In this document: piece after piece, positions 1 through 8,482 of the stretch
Position numbering within the stretch: position 1 is the first letter of the stretch
Layout of the letters: each line of letters begins with the position of its first letter
NCBI RefSeq assembly: GCF_900107775.1
Contig: NZ_FNRF01000002.1
Coordinates: 623,129 to 687,128 of the forward strand
From: Xylanibacter ruminicola
GTDB taxonomy: Bacteria; Bacteroidota; Bacteroidia; Bacteroidales; Bacteroidaceae
DNA: 64,000 nt
Direction: 5' to 3'
Notes under the pieces: generated by a model
What the model was told of the DNA's origin: nothing
Seen by the model: only the letters and a program-made list of their open reading frames with translations
Databases searched by the model: none
Program-made: the position numbers and the translations under genes

Positions 1-145
1 CGGACACGTTCTGTGTATTGACCGTGTACGACAACCGGAACTGCTCGCCCACCGCAACATGCGATGGTGCTGATGCTGTTAATGTTTGGGCCACAGCCAG
101 CGCCGTGGTCATTACCATTGCTATAAATATCGCTATACGTTTCAT
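1..145 (-). CDS. batD: BatD N-terminus (partial, cut by window edge)
   Basis: The first 48 codons of a gene leaving the window. The start reads MKRIAIFIAMVMTTALAVAQ, a signal peptide, followed by TLTASAPSHVAVGEQFRLSY, which resembles the opening of the BatD oxygen-tolerance family. Its ATG shares one base with the stop of the batB/batC gene upstream, so the two are translationally coupled. Position after BatA and BatB/C is the normal place for BatD in Bacteroidota. The family is predicted to be exported and membrane anchored; its biochemical role is not established. The identification rests on a short fragment plus context. Confidence 0.75.
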   Translation of the reverse strand, partial: MKRIAIFIAMVMTTALAVAQTLTASAPSHVAVGEQFRLSYTVNTQNVS

Positions 146-1845
146 TACCAATTCTTTAATACATTACGACGCTGCGGCTTCTGCTGCTGTTTCTTCATCT
201 TGTCCTGCGTCATCTTCTCGTTCTGGATGGCGGCATTCAAGAGCTGCTCGGCATTATCCTTACTCATCTGAGGCTTCTGCTGCTGTTGCTGCTTGTCGTC
301 TTTCTTATCTTTGTTCTGATCTTTCTGATCGTCCTTCTTCTGATTGTCTTTCTTCTGATCGTCCTTGTTGTTCTGATTCTGCTGCTGGTTCTGGTCCTGC
401 TTCTGTTTCTGCTTCTTGCAGAGAACCAGGTTGTAGCGGGTTTCGTCGTCGTTAGGATTCAGGCGCAGGGCATTCTTGTAAGCCTCGATGGCCTCGCCAT
501 ACATCTTATGTGTCTGACAAATCACACCCATGTTATGATAGGCTGCAGCCTTGCGCAGCGGGTTGGTCTCGATACGGGTGGCCTGCTCAAACTGCTGCAC
601 AGCAGCCGAATCCTTCTTCTGTGCCATCAGCGCATTACCTAAGTTATAGGCTGCCTGCGGATTCTTAGGATTCTTCTCTACTGCCTTACGATACGACACC
701 TCGGCCTTATCGTACTGGCCCACACGGAACTGCTTGTTACCCTCGCGGATATACTGGCGATCGGTCTGGGCGCTGGCCGTGATGGCCACCAGCAACAAAG
801 CTACGGTAGCAGCGGCCTTCTTCTTAGAACCGAAAAGCGACAGGCGCTTGAGCAGCGGATTGCGACGGTCGAAGATGCAGATCTCGAGAATGAGCAGCAG
901 CAATGCCAGGATGGCCACAGCCTGGAACTGCTCGTCGAACTCGCTGTAAACGGTGCTGGTAGTCTCTTTCTTAGCCAACTTTGAAAGCTCGTTATCCAAC
1001 TGGTCCTGAGCGGCGCTATTATTCTCTACATGGATATAGGCACCGCCACCGGCCTGAGCCACCTGGCGACACATATCCTCGTTGAGGGCCGACATCACCG
1101 TGTTGCCCGTATTATCCTTCATATAATCGCCTGTGCCTGGAATGGGGATAGGCGCGCCTTGAGTTGAACCCACACCCAGCACATACACACGCATACCAGC
1201 TTTTTTGGCAGCTTCGGCAGCCTCGAGTGCCCCACCCTCGTGGTCCTCGCCATCGGTAATCACGATAATGGCCTTACCAATACCCTCTTCCTGCGTAAAG
1301 CTATGGGTAGCCATATCAATGGCACGGGCAATATCAGTACCCTGGGTAGCCATCATCGAGGGGTCGATACTCGACAGGAACATCTTGGCCGACACATAAT
1401 CGCTGGTGATAGGCAGCTGAACGAAAGCGTCGCCAGCAAACACCAGCAAGCCAATCTTATCGTTGGTGAAGTGGTCCACCAGATTCTCGACCATCATCTT
1501 ACTGCGATCCAAACGGCTGGGCACAATATCCTCGGCCAGCATAGAGTTACTGATATCCATCGCAATAATGGTCTCGATGCCGGTACGCTGCTCGTTACTG
1601 ATCTTGGTGCCGAACTGCGGACGGGCCAGCATCACTATCAGTAATGCCAAAGCGCCCTGCAGCATCCAGAATTTTACTGCGGGACGGAAACGTGACACAT
1701 CGGGCATCAACGAACGCAGCAGCTTGGGATCGCCAAACTTACGCAAGCGTTTCTTCTGATTGCGATACGTGAGAAAGCGGATGATGGCCAGCACTGGTAT
1801 CACCGCTAAAAGATAGAGATATGTAGGGTCAGCAAATCTAAACAT
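145..1845 (-). CDS. batB/batC: BatB-BatC fusion: VWA-domain membrane protein with TPR tail
   Basis: 566 aa. Residues 1-30 and 58-74 are membrane segments, a von Willebrand A domain follows with the MIDAS start MDISNSM at 96-102, and another membrane segment lies near 308-326. After it comes a second hydrophobic stretch ending in a signal-peptidase-like AITASAQ (about 343-360), then TPR repeats (361-475), then a low-complexity Gln/Lys/Asp tract (about 476-526). The internal signal-like segment is what a fusion of separate BatB and BatC genes would leave. The family sits in the cell envelope and was linked to aerotolerance in Bacteroides; molecular function is unknown. The gene lies 2 bases after batA. 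Confidence 0.88.
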   Translation of the reverse strand: MFRFADPTYLYLLAVIPVLAIIRFLTYRNQKKRLRKFGDPKLLRSLMPDVSRFRPAVKFWMLQGALALLIVMLARPQFGTKISNEQRTGIETIIAMDISNSMLAEDIVPSRLDRSKMMVENLVDHFTNDKIGLLVFAGDAFVQLPITSDYVSAKMFLSSIDPSMMATQGTDIARAIDMATHSFTQEEGIGKAIIVITDGEDHEGGALEAAEAAKKAGMRVYVLGVGSTQGAPIPIPGTGDYMKDNTGNTVMSALNEDMCRQVAQAGGGAYIHVENNSAAQDQLDNELSKLAKKETTSTVYSEFDEQFQAVAILALLLLILEICIFDRRNPLLKRLSLFGSKKKAAATVALLLVAITASAQTDRQYIREGNKQFRVGQYDKAEVSYRKAVEKNPKNPQAAYNLGNALMAQKKDSAAVQQFEQATRIETNPLRKAAAYHNMGVICQTHKMYGEAIEAYKNALRLNPNDDETRYNLVLCKKQKQKQDQNQQQNQNNKDDQKKDNQKKDDQKDQNKDKKDDKQQQQQKPQMSKDNAEQLLNAAIQNEKMTQDKMKKQQQKPQRRNVLKNW

Positions 1846-1847
1846 AA

Positions 1848-2846
1848 TTACGGTATCCTCCTAAATATAGTTACACGCAGCAGAATCTCGAGCAACAGCG
1901 CCAACACAGCCACAAGTGCAAAAGGCTGGTAGGCCTCGTAACGCTTGCTGAAGGTTTTGACGTTAAGCTTCGACTTTTCAAGCTGGTCGATTTCCTTATA
2001 GATTTTACGAAGTTCGTTGGTATTGGTGGCGCGATAGAAATCGCCCTCGGTAATGCTGGCAATCTCGCTCAGCGTCTTGGTATCGATCTCAACAGGCACA
2101 TTCACATACTGCACACCACCGGCCACAGGCATAGGATAAGGTGCCACCTTATTGGTACCCACACCAATGGTATAAACGCGGATGCCCAGACTCTTGGCAA
2201 TCTCGGCAGCGGTTGATGGCGAGATATCACCACGGTTGTTACTACCATCGGTAAGCAGAATCACCACCTTGCTCTTAGCCTTCGAATCCTTGAGTCGGCT
2301 CACGGCGTTGGCCAGTCCCATACCGATAGCGGTACCATCCTCGATGAGTCCGCGTGCGGCAATATCGGTACGCACATTCTGCAGCAGGTTCAGCAGCGAG
2401 GCATGATCGGTGGTCATGGGGCACTGGGTGAACGATTCGCCGGCAAAAATGGCCAAGCCAATATTATCGTTGGGGCGACCAATGATAAACTCAGAAGCCA
2501 CCTGCTTGGCAGCCTCGATACGGTTAGGACGCAAGTCCTCGGCCAGCATACTGGTAGATACGTCCATAGCCAGCATAATGTCGATACCCTCAACGGTCTT
2601 GCTATCCCACGAGTTCTGGGTTTGAGGGCGAGCCAGCACCATGACTAACATCACAAATACCAGCAGTCGGAGCAGCATGGAAAGGGGCATAAGCTTAACC
2701 TTCCAGCTTTTTGGCGCATAGCGGAAGGCAAACGTATCGCTCATCCGCAGCGTGGGCTCGGTTTTCTTTCTGTACATCACATACCATATAATATAAGGTA
2801 TGATGAGCAGAAGCAACAGCAGATATTCTTTATTGGCAAATTCCAT
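1848..2846 (-). CDS. batA: BatA: VWA-domain membrane protein
   Basis: 332 aa. Two N-terminal membrane segments (8-25, 57-72) are followed by a VWA domain whose metal-ion-dependent adhesion site begins MDVSTSM (94-100) and continues with the TDG motif in ILLTDGSNNRGD. A final membrane helix lies near 308-326. This architecture and its place between the BatD-like gene and batB/C identify BatA of the Bacteroides aerotolerance operon. It is inferred to be a membrane-anchored protein-interaction module working with the MoxR ATPase encoded upstream. Confidence 0.9.
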   Translation of the reverse strand: MEFANKEYLLLLLLIIPYIIWYVMYRKKTEPTLRMSDTFAFRYAPKSWKVKLMPLSMLLRLLVFVMLVMVLARPQTQNSWDSKTVEGIDIMLAMDVSTSMLAEDLRPNRIEAAKQVASEFIIGRPNDNIGLAIFAGESFTQCPMTTDHASLLNLLQNVRTDIAARGLIEDGTAIGMGLANAVSRLKDSKAKSKVVILLTDGSNNRGDISPSTAAEIAKSLGIRVYTIGVGTNKVAPYPMPVAGGVQYVNVPVEIDTKTLSEIASITEGDFYRATNTNELRKIYKEIDQLEKSKLNVKTFSKRYEAYQPFALVAVLALLLEILLRVTIFRRIP

Positions 2847-2856
2847 TTGTTCTGTT

Positions 2857-3924
2857 TTAATTCAATAACTGATAAAGGGTGTAAGCCACAAAGCCGAACA
2901 ATCCGGCACATACCACCGAGATAAGGGTGATGACGGTTTTGAGCAGGCGGCGCGACTTCTGTGTGCGCTGATCCTCCTCAGAGAGCTGTGGTTTAACCTT
3001 TTCTTCTACAGGCTGATTCTCGAGCTTGGTCTGATTGATGAAGTCGATGGCGCTCACCAGATTCTTATCGTTCTCGTTGATAAGCGTAGAATACTTGGCG
3101 AACTTAACCAGGTCGGCAGTCATAAACAGCTCGCGCAACTCGTCGAGTGCTTTCTGATCCTGCGAGGCGGTCAGTCGTTCGATAATCTCGCTACTGGTCA
3201 TCTCCATCGCATTAAATCCGTAACGCTCCTCGATATACTTACGCAGGGTGTCGGTAAGCTTGGTGTAGTACTCCTTCGAGTTCTCCGAAGCCACCATCTT
3301 ATCGGCCTTAATCTGTTCAATCTCCTGCATGGCCTTCTGATGTGGCAGCAGGCGCTTAACAATGCGGATATGGGAGATGATGGGCTTGTTGTCGCGCAAA
3401 CGCAGATACAGATAATAGCATAATGCCAACAGTACCAGCATGAGCACACTCAACCAGAACGGCAAGCTCCACTCGCTCCAAAGGAACGGGTTGTCCTGCA
3501 CATCCTTAGGACCAAAGAACTGATCTACCTTAGTGGTATCCACATCGATGGTGAGCACCTTCAGGGCCAGACTCTTACTCTTATACTGCTTACCATCCAC
3601 CTTCACAGTCAATGGTGGCAGATAATAAAGGGTATCGTCGAACGAGGTGAGTGTGTACACCATCGTGCGGGCTTCGAATCCATCACCGATATCCTGCTTC
3701 TGCTCCTCGCACTTCAGCACCTCAACACCAGGTGTCATCATCTGTGTGGGCTGAAACTGCGGGAACTCAACCTTCTGACTGGGCTGCACATTAGTAGTGA
3801 GTCGCAGGTGAGTCTGCTGACCAACAAAGATCTGAATCGAGTCGATTTCAACCTCGACAGATACTTGTGCAGAAGTCAGCAGCACATTGGCTATCAGCGA
3901 TATAAGAAGAAAAATACGTTTCAT
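2857..3924 (-). CDS. BatD-like exported membrane protein of the bat operon
   Basis: 355 aa. Signal peptide at 1-19, a beta-rich extracytoplasmic domain (about 20-150), a membrane helix near 155-175, a cytoplasmic helical domain containing YTKLTDTLRKYIEERYGF, and a C-terminal membrane helix (329-352). The N-terminal region has the flavour of BatD (a short beta domain on an anchor) and the middle resembles the DUF4381-type proteins that accompany DUF58/MoxR operons. No catalytic residues are recognisable. It directly follows the DUF58 gene (adjacent coordinates) and precedes batA by 10 bases, so it belongs to the same transcript. Family placement is by context and topology. Confidence 0.75.
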   Translation of the reverse strand: MKRIFLLISLIANVLLTSAQVSVEVEIDSIQIFVGQQTHLRLTTNVQPSQKVEFPQFQPTQMMTPGVEVLKCEEQKQDIGDGFEARTMVYTLTSFDDTLYYLPPLTVKVDGKQYKSKSLALKVLTIDVDTTKVDQFFGPKDVQDNPFLWSEWSLPFWLSVLMLVLLALCYYLYLRLRDNKPIISHIRIVKRLLPHQKAMQEIEQIKADKMVASENSKEYYTKLTDTLRKYIEERYGFNAMEMTSSEIIERLTASQDQKALDELRELFMTADLVKFAKYSTLINENDKNLVSAIDFINQTKLENQPVEEKVKPQLSEEDQRTQKSRRLLKTVITLISVVCAGLFGFVAYTLYQLLN

Positions 3925-4794
3925 TTAACTACGTTGTTTAAATAGCAGTAGCAACGATTTCACAAAGTCGTCGTTAGTGGCTATGCTCACATTGTCTACA
4001 TTGCTCTTATTAAAAGTTTCCTGCAACTGTGCCTGACGGGTTAACCAGTATTTCTGGTAAGCCTGACGCAGTTTCTTGGAACTTGTATCCACATACTGCT
4101 CGTAGCCAGTTTCGGCATCTACAACCTTCATCAGACCCACATCGGGCAACTCGCGGGCACGCTGATCGTACACCTGGATGGCTACCACATCGTGCTTGCG
4201 ATTGGCAATCTGCAACGACTGCTGGAAATCGCTACGCACATAGAAGTCGCTCAGGATAAAGGCTGTGGTACGACGTTTCTGGACACTCGACAAGAACTCG
4301 ATGGCCTGCTTGATATCCGTACGTGTTGACTCGGGTTTAAAGTCGAGCATCTCACGGATAATGTACAAGATATGCTTGCGGCCTTTCTTGGGCGGGATGT
4401 ACTTCTCGATCTTATCCGAGAAGAATATCACACCAATCTTATCGTTGTTCTGAATAGCACTGAAGGCAAGGGTGGCAGCAATCTCGGTCACCATATCGCG
4501 CTTCATCTGCTTCTGGGTGCCGAAATCAAGCGATCCACTGACGTCGATAAGCAGCATCACCGTCAGCTCGCGCTCCTCTTCGAACACCTTTACATAAGGA
4601 CGATGGAAACGAGCAGTCACATTCCAGTCGATATCTCGCACATCATCACCGAACTGATACTCGCGCACCTCACTGAAGGCCATACCCCTACCCTTAAAGG
4701 CAGAGTGGTACTGACCTGCAAAGATGTTTGAGCTCAAGCCGCGGGTCTTGATCTCGATCTTACGGACTTTCTTGATGATCTCAGAGGTTTCCAT
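3925..4794 (-). CDS. DUF58 (VWA-like) protein partner of MoxR
   Basis: 289 aa, no membrane segment. The DUF58 signature region is visible as GRGMAFSEVREYQFGDDVRDIDWNVTAR (starting near residue 35), followed by the VWA-like core with LLIDVSGSLDFG and later FILSDFYV. Such proteins are encoded beside MoxR ATPases across bacteria and are assumed to be their cytoplasmic partners. The start codon overlaps the moxR stop by one base. No enzymatic activity is predicted. Confidence 0.88.
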   Translation of the reverse strand: METSEIIKKVRKIEIKTRGLSSNIFAGQYHSAFKGRGMAFSEVREYQFGDDVRDIDWNVTARFHRPYVKVFEEERELTVMLLIDVSGSLDFGTQKQMKRDMVTEIAATLAFSAIQNNDKIGVIFFSDKIEKYIPPKKGRKHILYIIREMLDFKPESTRTDIKQAIEFLSSVQKRRTTAFILSDFYVRSDFQQSLQIANRKHDVVAIQVYDQRARELPDVGLMKVVDAETGYEQYVDTSSKKLRQAYQKYWLTRQAQLQETFNKSNVDNVSIATNDDFVKSLLLLFKQRS

Positions 4795-5789
4795 CAGGGC
4801 ACTTCAACCTTATTGATAATCTTCGAAACAATCTCCTCGCTGGTAATATTGCTGGCCTCGGCCTCGTAGGTAAGTCCGATACGGTGGCGCAATACATCAT
4901 GAGCCACAGCACGAACATCCTCAGGAACCACGTAGCCACGACGCTTAATGAAAGCATAAGCGCGAGCGGCCTTAGCCAGGTTGATGCTGGCACGAGGCGA
5001 ACCACCAAACGAAATCATATCCTTGAGATCCTTCAAGCCATAACGCTCGGGATAACGGGTGGCAAACACGATATCGGCAATATACTGCTCGATCTTCTCG
5101 TCGATATAAACCTCGCGAACTACGCTGCGAGCCTTCAGAATCTCCTCGGCTGTGGTTACAGGGGTAACGGTAGGCATCTCGCCTGTAATATTCTCGCGGA
5201 TAATCTTCTTCTCCTCCTCGAGTGTAGGATAATCGATTACGACCTTGAGCATGAAACGGTCGACCTGTGCCTCTGGCAGAGGATAAGTACCCTCCTGCTC
5301 GATGGGGTTCTGTGTAGCCATCACCAGGAAGGGGTTAGGCAACTTAAAGGTCTGACTACCGATGGTAACCTGCTTTTCCTGCATGGCCTCGAGCAGTGCA
5401 CTCTGCACCTTGGCTGGGGCACGGTTAATTTCATCGGCCAGCACGAAGTTGGCAAATACAGGGCCCTGCTTTACCTGGAACTTCTCGTCCTTCTGCGAGT
5501 AGATCATGGTACCGATCACGTCAGCAGGGAGCAAGTCGGGGGTAAACTGAATACGACTGTAATCTGAATCGATTAACTGCGAAAGGGTCTTAATGGCCAA
5601 AGTCTTAGCCAGACCAGGCACACCTTCCAGCAAAATATGTCCATCACTCAACAAACCTATCAAAAGCGAATCAACAAGATGTTTCTGACCTACGATGACG
5701 CGGTCCATTCCACTTACAAGATTTGTTACAAATGCGCTTTGTTGTTCAATCCGAATATTCAACTCTCGGATATCAATAGCTTCTGCCAT
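4794..5789 (-). CDS. moxR: MoxR-family AAA+ ATPase
   Basis: 331 aa. Walker A EGVPGLAKT, Walker B and following segment DEINRAPAKVQSALLEAM, and sensor 1 MATQNPIEQEGTYPLPEAQ are all present, followed by the C-terminal lid domain. MoxR ATPases act as chaperone-like remodelers for VWA-domain proteins. Here it is the first gene of a six-gene run with four such partners downstream. A possible Bacteroidota -7 element (TATTTTTG) lies 38 bases upstream of the start. Confidence 0.93.
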   Translation of the reverse strand: MAEAIDIRELNIRIEQQSAFVTNLVSGMDRVIVGQKHLVDSLLIGLLSDGHILLEGVPGLAKTLAIKTLSQLIDSDYSRIQFTPDLLPADVIGTMIYSQKDEKFQVKQGPVFANFVLADEINRAPAKVQSALLEAMQEKQVTIGSQTFKLPNPFLVMATQNPIEQEGTYPLPEAQVDRFMLKVVIDYPTLEEEKKIIRENITGEMPTVTPVTTAEEILKARSVVREVYIDEKIEQYIADIVFATRYPERYGLKDLKDMISFGGSPRASINLAKAARAYAFIKRRGYVVPEDVRAVAHDVLRHRIGLTYEAEASNITSEEIVSKIINKVEVP

Positions 5790-5826
5790 AATATTTATAT
5801 CTTTAATTGTTTTCTAAATTTGACTG

Positions 5827-5834
5827 CAAAAATA
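5827..5834 (-). promoter_or_regulatory. Possible -7 element for the moxR/bat operon
   Basis: The minus strand reads TATTTTTG, matching TAnnTTTG. No convincing TTTG -33 box is seen at 19-20 bp, so only the -7 is supported. Confidence 0.4.
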
Positions 5835-5880
5835 CTTTTTTTAAAGGACTTTGCCACACTTTATCAGTCTAAATAATATT

Positions 5881-5917
5881 AAAAAAGTTTCCCAAAACCT
5901 AAGTTTTAAGAAACTTT
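5881..5917 (-). terminator. Intrinsic terminator after the ftsY-rimO-HU operon
   Basis: On the minus strand AAGTTTC pairs with GAAACTT and an inner AAAAC/GTTTT stem surrounds a TTAG loop; a run of T follows. It begins about 17 bases after the stop of the HU/LysM gene. Confidence 0.65.
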
Positions 5918-5933
5918 TTCATTATTTGCTGAT

Positions 5934-8198
5934 TTAGTTGGCTGTTGCGGCCTTCTTTTTCTTCTTCAACTGCAATTTTGGAATTTTGATTTCCTGACCA
6001 ACCTTGAGTGGTGTAGAGGCTTTGATGTTGTTGAATACCTCCAGATAACACTCCATATCGGGACCCAGAACACGACGTGAAATCTTTACAAGATTGTCGC
6101 CTTCCTTCACCTTCACCGTACGGTCGGTACCAATAATACGATAGGCGCCCAGGCGTACTCTTACGTCCATCGCGTCGTACTTATCGGCAATAGGATTCGA
6201 CTTGGCCTCGGCCTCTTGCTTAGCCTTGGCTTCTGCCTCTGCCTTAGCTTTGGCTTTTGCTTCAGCATCGGCCTTGGCCTTTGCCTCGGCATCTGCTTTG
6301 GCTTTAGCCTCTGCAGCCTTAGCCTCCTCAGCGGCCTTTGCTTCAGCAGCTTTGGTATCAGCCTCGGTTACAGTCGGTTCTGCAGGAGTCTCATCCACTA
6401 CAGCTTCAATATCAGGGGCAGCCTGTGGCTCGGGAGCGGTTTCCTTCTGAACATGGATCACAGTCTCGCTGCTCTCATCAGGCAGGAAGTTGGCATATGG
6501 ATAATGATTACCCAGCAGATAGCCACAACCTAAGCCAATGATACATGCCAGCAAGGCCAGTACCCATTTACCAGCCGACTTTCGTGGACGGGCCGACTCA
6601 AACTCATATTCGGGTTCTTCGTTCTCGGGCTCTTCCTCCTCTACTACCTTTTCTGGTGCAGGTTTAGAAACAACCTCGTCTGTTACGCCCATACTCTTAA
6701 AGGCTGCAGCAAGCTCTTCGTCGGCAGTCATCTTGCGATTCTCTACTACGGGAGCAGGTTCATCCAGAACTACGGGTTCGGGCTCTACCACGTGTGCTCG
6801 CTCAGGAATTACGACGGGCTCGGGATCTTCCTCAAGCATATCACGCAGCGACTCTTCGGTAATCCTTGTCTCGTCAGAAAGTTGTGTTACAACAGGTCTA
6901 ACGGGCTCGGGTTCAGGAACATAAACGGGCTCTGGTTCAGGAGCATAAACGGGTTCTGGCTCGGGAGTATATACGGGCTCTGGAGCCACAACAGGCTCGG
7001 GCTCTGGGGTATAAACAGGCTCAACAACAGGTGTTGGCTCTGGGATCACCACAGGCTCTGGCTCGGGAGCTACCACAGGCTCAGGCTCGGGCTCAGGAAT
7101 TGGTTCGGGTGCAGGAGCTGGTTTCTTGATGGTCTGGAACGAACTCAGGATCGACTGCAGATTAGAATTTGCAGCAGGGCGTGGTGTTTCAACCACCGGC
7201 TGAGCAACAGGCTCAGGAGCCACAATGGGCTCTGGCTCGGGAGCAACAAACGGCTCGGGTGCAACAAACGGCTCAGGAGCAACCACAGGCTCAGGAGCCA
7301 CAATTGGCTCAAGCTCTGGAGCAACCACGGGCTCGGGCTCTGCGATGGGCTCTGGTTCAACCTTGGGTTCTTCGGCAGGCGAAGCAACATAAGGCTCGAT
7401 AACCCACTCAGGAATATCTTCATCGTCGATATCTTCCAGAACTTTTGGTTCTTCCTTTGGACGAACTGTTGTCTCAGGACGAATAGTCATACCCAACTTC
7501 AGCTCCTCCTCAAGTTCATCATCGATATCGTCGTCGAACTCATCATCAAGTGACATCATTTCATCTACAGGCTCGGCTACGGGCTCTGACTCTGGAACCA
7601 CAACTGACTCAGGAACCACAATTGGCTCGGGGGCCACAATTGGTTCAGGTTCCTCGTTACCACCAAAGTCAACCAATGGCATAGCAGCATGGTCATCCTC
7701 AATCACAGGCTCTGGCTCAGGAGCTACCACTGGAGCTGGCTCTGGCCCGGGAACCACAACTGGCTCTGGCTCTGGTTCAACAATTGGCTCTGGTTCGGGC
7801 TCTACGATAGGTTCAGCATCTACTTCTGGCTCGGGAACATCGGTGGTGGTGGTATCCACATCATCAAAGTCCACACCATCGTTCAGCACCACCGTCTCGA
7901 ACTGAGCAAATGGTTTATTTACCAGTTCCTTCAGCAGGGCGTCGGGCACGAAGGTGATTTTACCGTGCCCCTCGATCAGCACACGCTCGCCTGTATTTAC
8001 GTTTACGCTTTCACGATCTTCAACATCAATAATCTTGAACGTACCCAGGCCTTTGACTTTTACCAGTTTATCGGTTTCAAGTCGCTGTTGTACGATATCG
8101 AACATAGCACTTACAAACAAACTTGCATCGCGTCTGTTCATCTTTCTGCGCTCAACCAGCACATTGGCTAATTCTTGTATCGAAATCTTTCCCATCAC
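5934..8198 (-). CDS. HU-domain / PEP-repeat / transmembrane / LysM protein
   Basis: 754 aa. Residues 1 to about 95 are an HU/IHF-like DNA-binding domain (GKISIQELANVLVERRKMNR... LVKVKGLGTF). From about 120 to 520 the chain is built of Pro-Glu-rich repeats of the form EPEPVVAPEP. A single hydrophobic helix KWVLALLACIIGLGCGYLLG spans 544-563. An Ala/Lys/Glu-rich helical stretch (about 611-667) leads to a LysM domain (about 686-745, VKEGDNLVKISRRVLG ... LKVGQEIKIP). With an uncleaved single helix, the HU domain would be cytoplasmic and the LysM periplasmic. It overlaps the upstream HU gene by 4 bases. The role is unknown; linking nucleoid to peptidoglycan is an inference from architecture. Confidence 0.88.
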   Translation of the reverse strand: MMGKISIQELANVLVERRKMNRRDASLFVSAMFDIVQQRLETDKLVKVKGLGTFKIIDVEDRESVNVNTGERVLIEGHGKITFVPDALLKELVNKPFAQFETVVLNDGVDFDDVDTTTTDVPEPEVDAEPIVEPEPEPIVEPEPEPVVVPGPEPAPVVAPEPEPVIEDDHAAMPLVDFGGNEEPEPIVAPEPIVVPESVVVPESEPVAEPVDEMMSLDDEFDDDIDDELEEELKLGMTIRPETTVRPKEEPKVLEDIDDEDIPEWVIEPYVASPAEEPKVEPEPIAEPEPVVAPELEPIVAPEPVVAPEPFVAPEPFVAPEPEPIVAPEPVAQPVVETPRPAANSNLQSILSSFQTIKKPAPAPEPIPEPEPEPVVAPEPEPVVIPEPTPVVEPVYTPEPEPVVAPEPVYTPEPEPVYAPEPEPVYVPEPEPVRPVVTQLSDETRITEESLRDMLEEDPEPVVIPERAHVVEPEPVVLDEPAPVVENRKMTADEELAAAFKSMGVTDEVVSKPAPEKVVEEEEPENEEPEYEFESARPRKSAGKWVLALLACIIGLGCGYLLGNHYPYANFLPDESSETVIHVQKETAPEPQAAPDIEAVVDETPAEPTVTEADTKAAEAKAAEEAKAAEAKAKADAEAKAKADAEAKAKAKAEAEAKAKQEAEAKSNPIADKYDAMDVRVRLGAYRIIGTDRTVKVKEGDNLVKISRRVLGPDMECYLEVFNNIKASTPLKVGQEIKIPKLQLKKKKKAATAN

Positions 8199-8482
8199 TC
8201 AGCTCCTCCATTCTTTACACGTTCTTTCCAACTTACATTTGGCTTGAATGTAAGCACCAGTTTTGGTGGCACCAGCATGCGCTGTCCTGTAGAAGGATTT
8301 ACCATGATGCGCTCCATCTTCTTCTTAACTTCGAATGTACCGAATGTAGGAATCAGCACTGAGTCGTCGTCCTGAAAATGGTCGCCCATTGCCTCAACTA
8401 CGCAATTCACAAACTGCTGGGTTTCATCAGCCGAATAACCCGTGCGTTGCGCCAATTCTGTGATAAAGTCTTTATTGTTCAT
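8195..8482 (-). CDS. HU-family DNA-binding protein
   Basis: 95 aa from MNNKDFITELAQRTGYSADE; an ATG further upstream (8515) is in frame but would lengthen the overlap with rimO and add a tail absent from HU proteins. The HU fold is complete: FGTFEVKKKMERIMVNPSTG carries the DNA-contacting arm with its conserved Asn-Pro. It overlaps rimO by 11 bases and the HU/LysM gene by 4. It may be a soluble partner of the HU/LysM product, since HU-type proteins dimerise. Confidence 0.88.
   Translation of the reverse strand: MNNKDFITELAQRTGYSADETQQFVNCVVEAMGDHFQDDDSVLIPTFGTFEVKKKMERIMVNPSTGQRMLVPPKLVLTFKPNVSWKERVKNGGAE

Noticed and set aside
6202..7553. Several plus-strand open frames opposite the HU/LysM gene
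   Set aside because: They translate the Pro-Glu repeat DNA backwards into low-complexity sequence.
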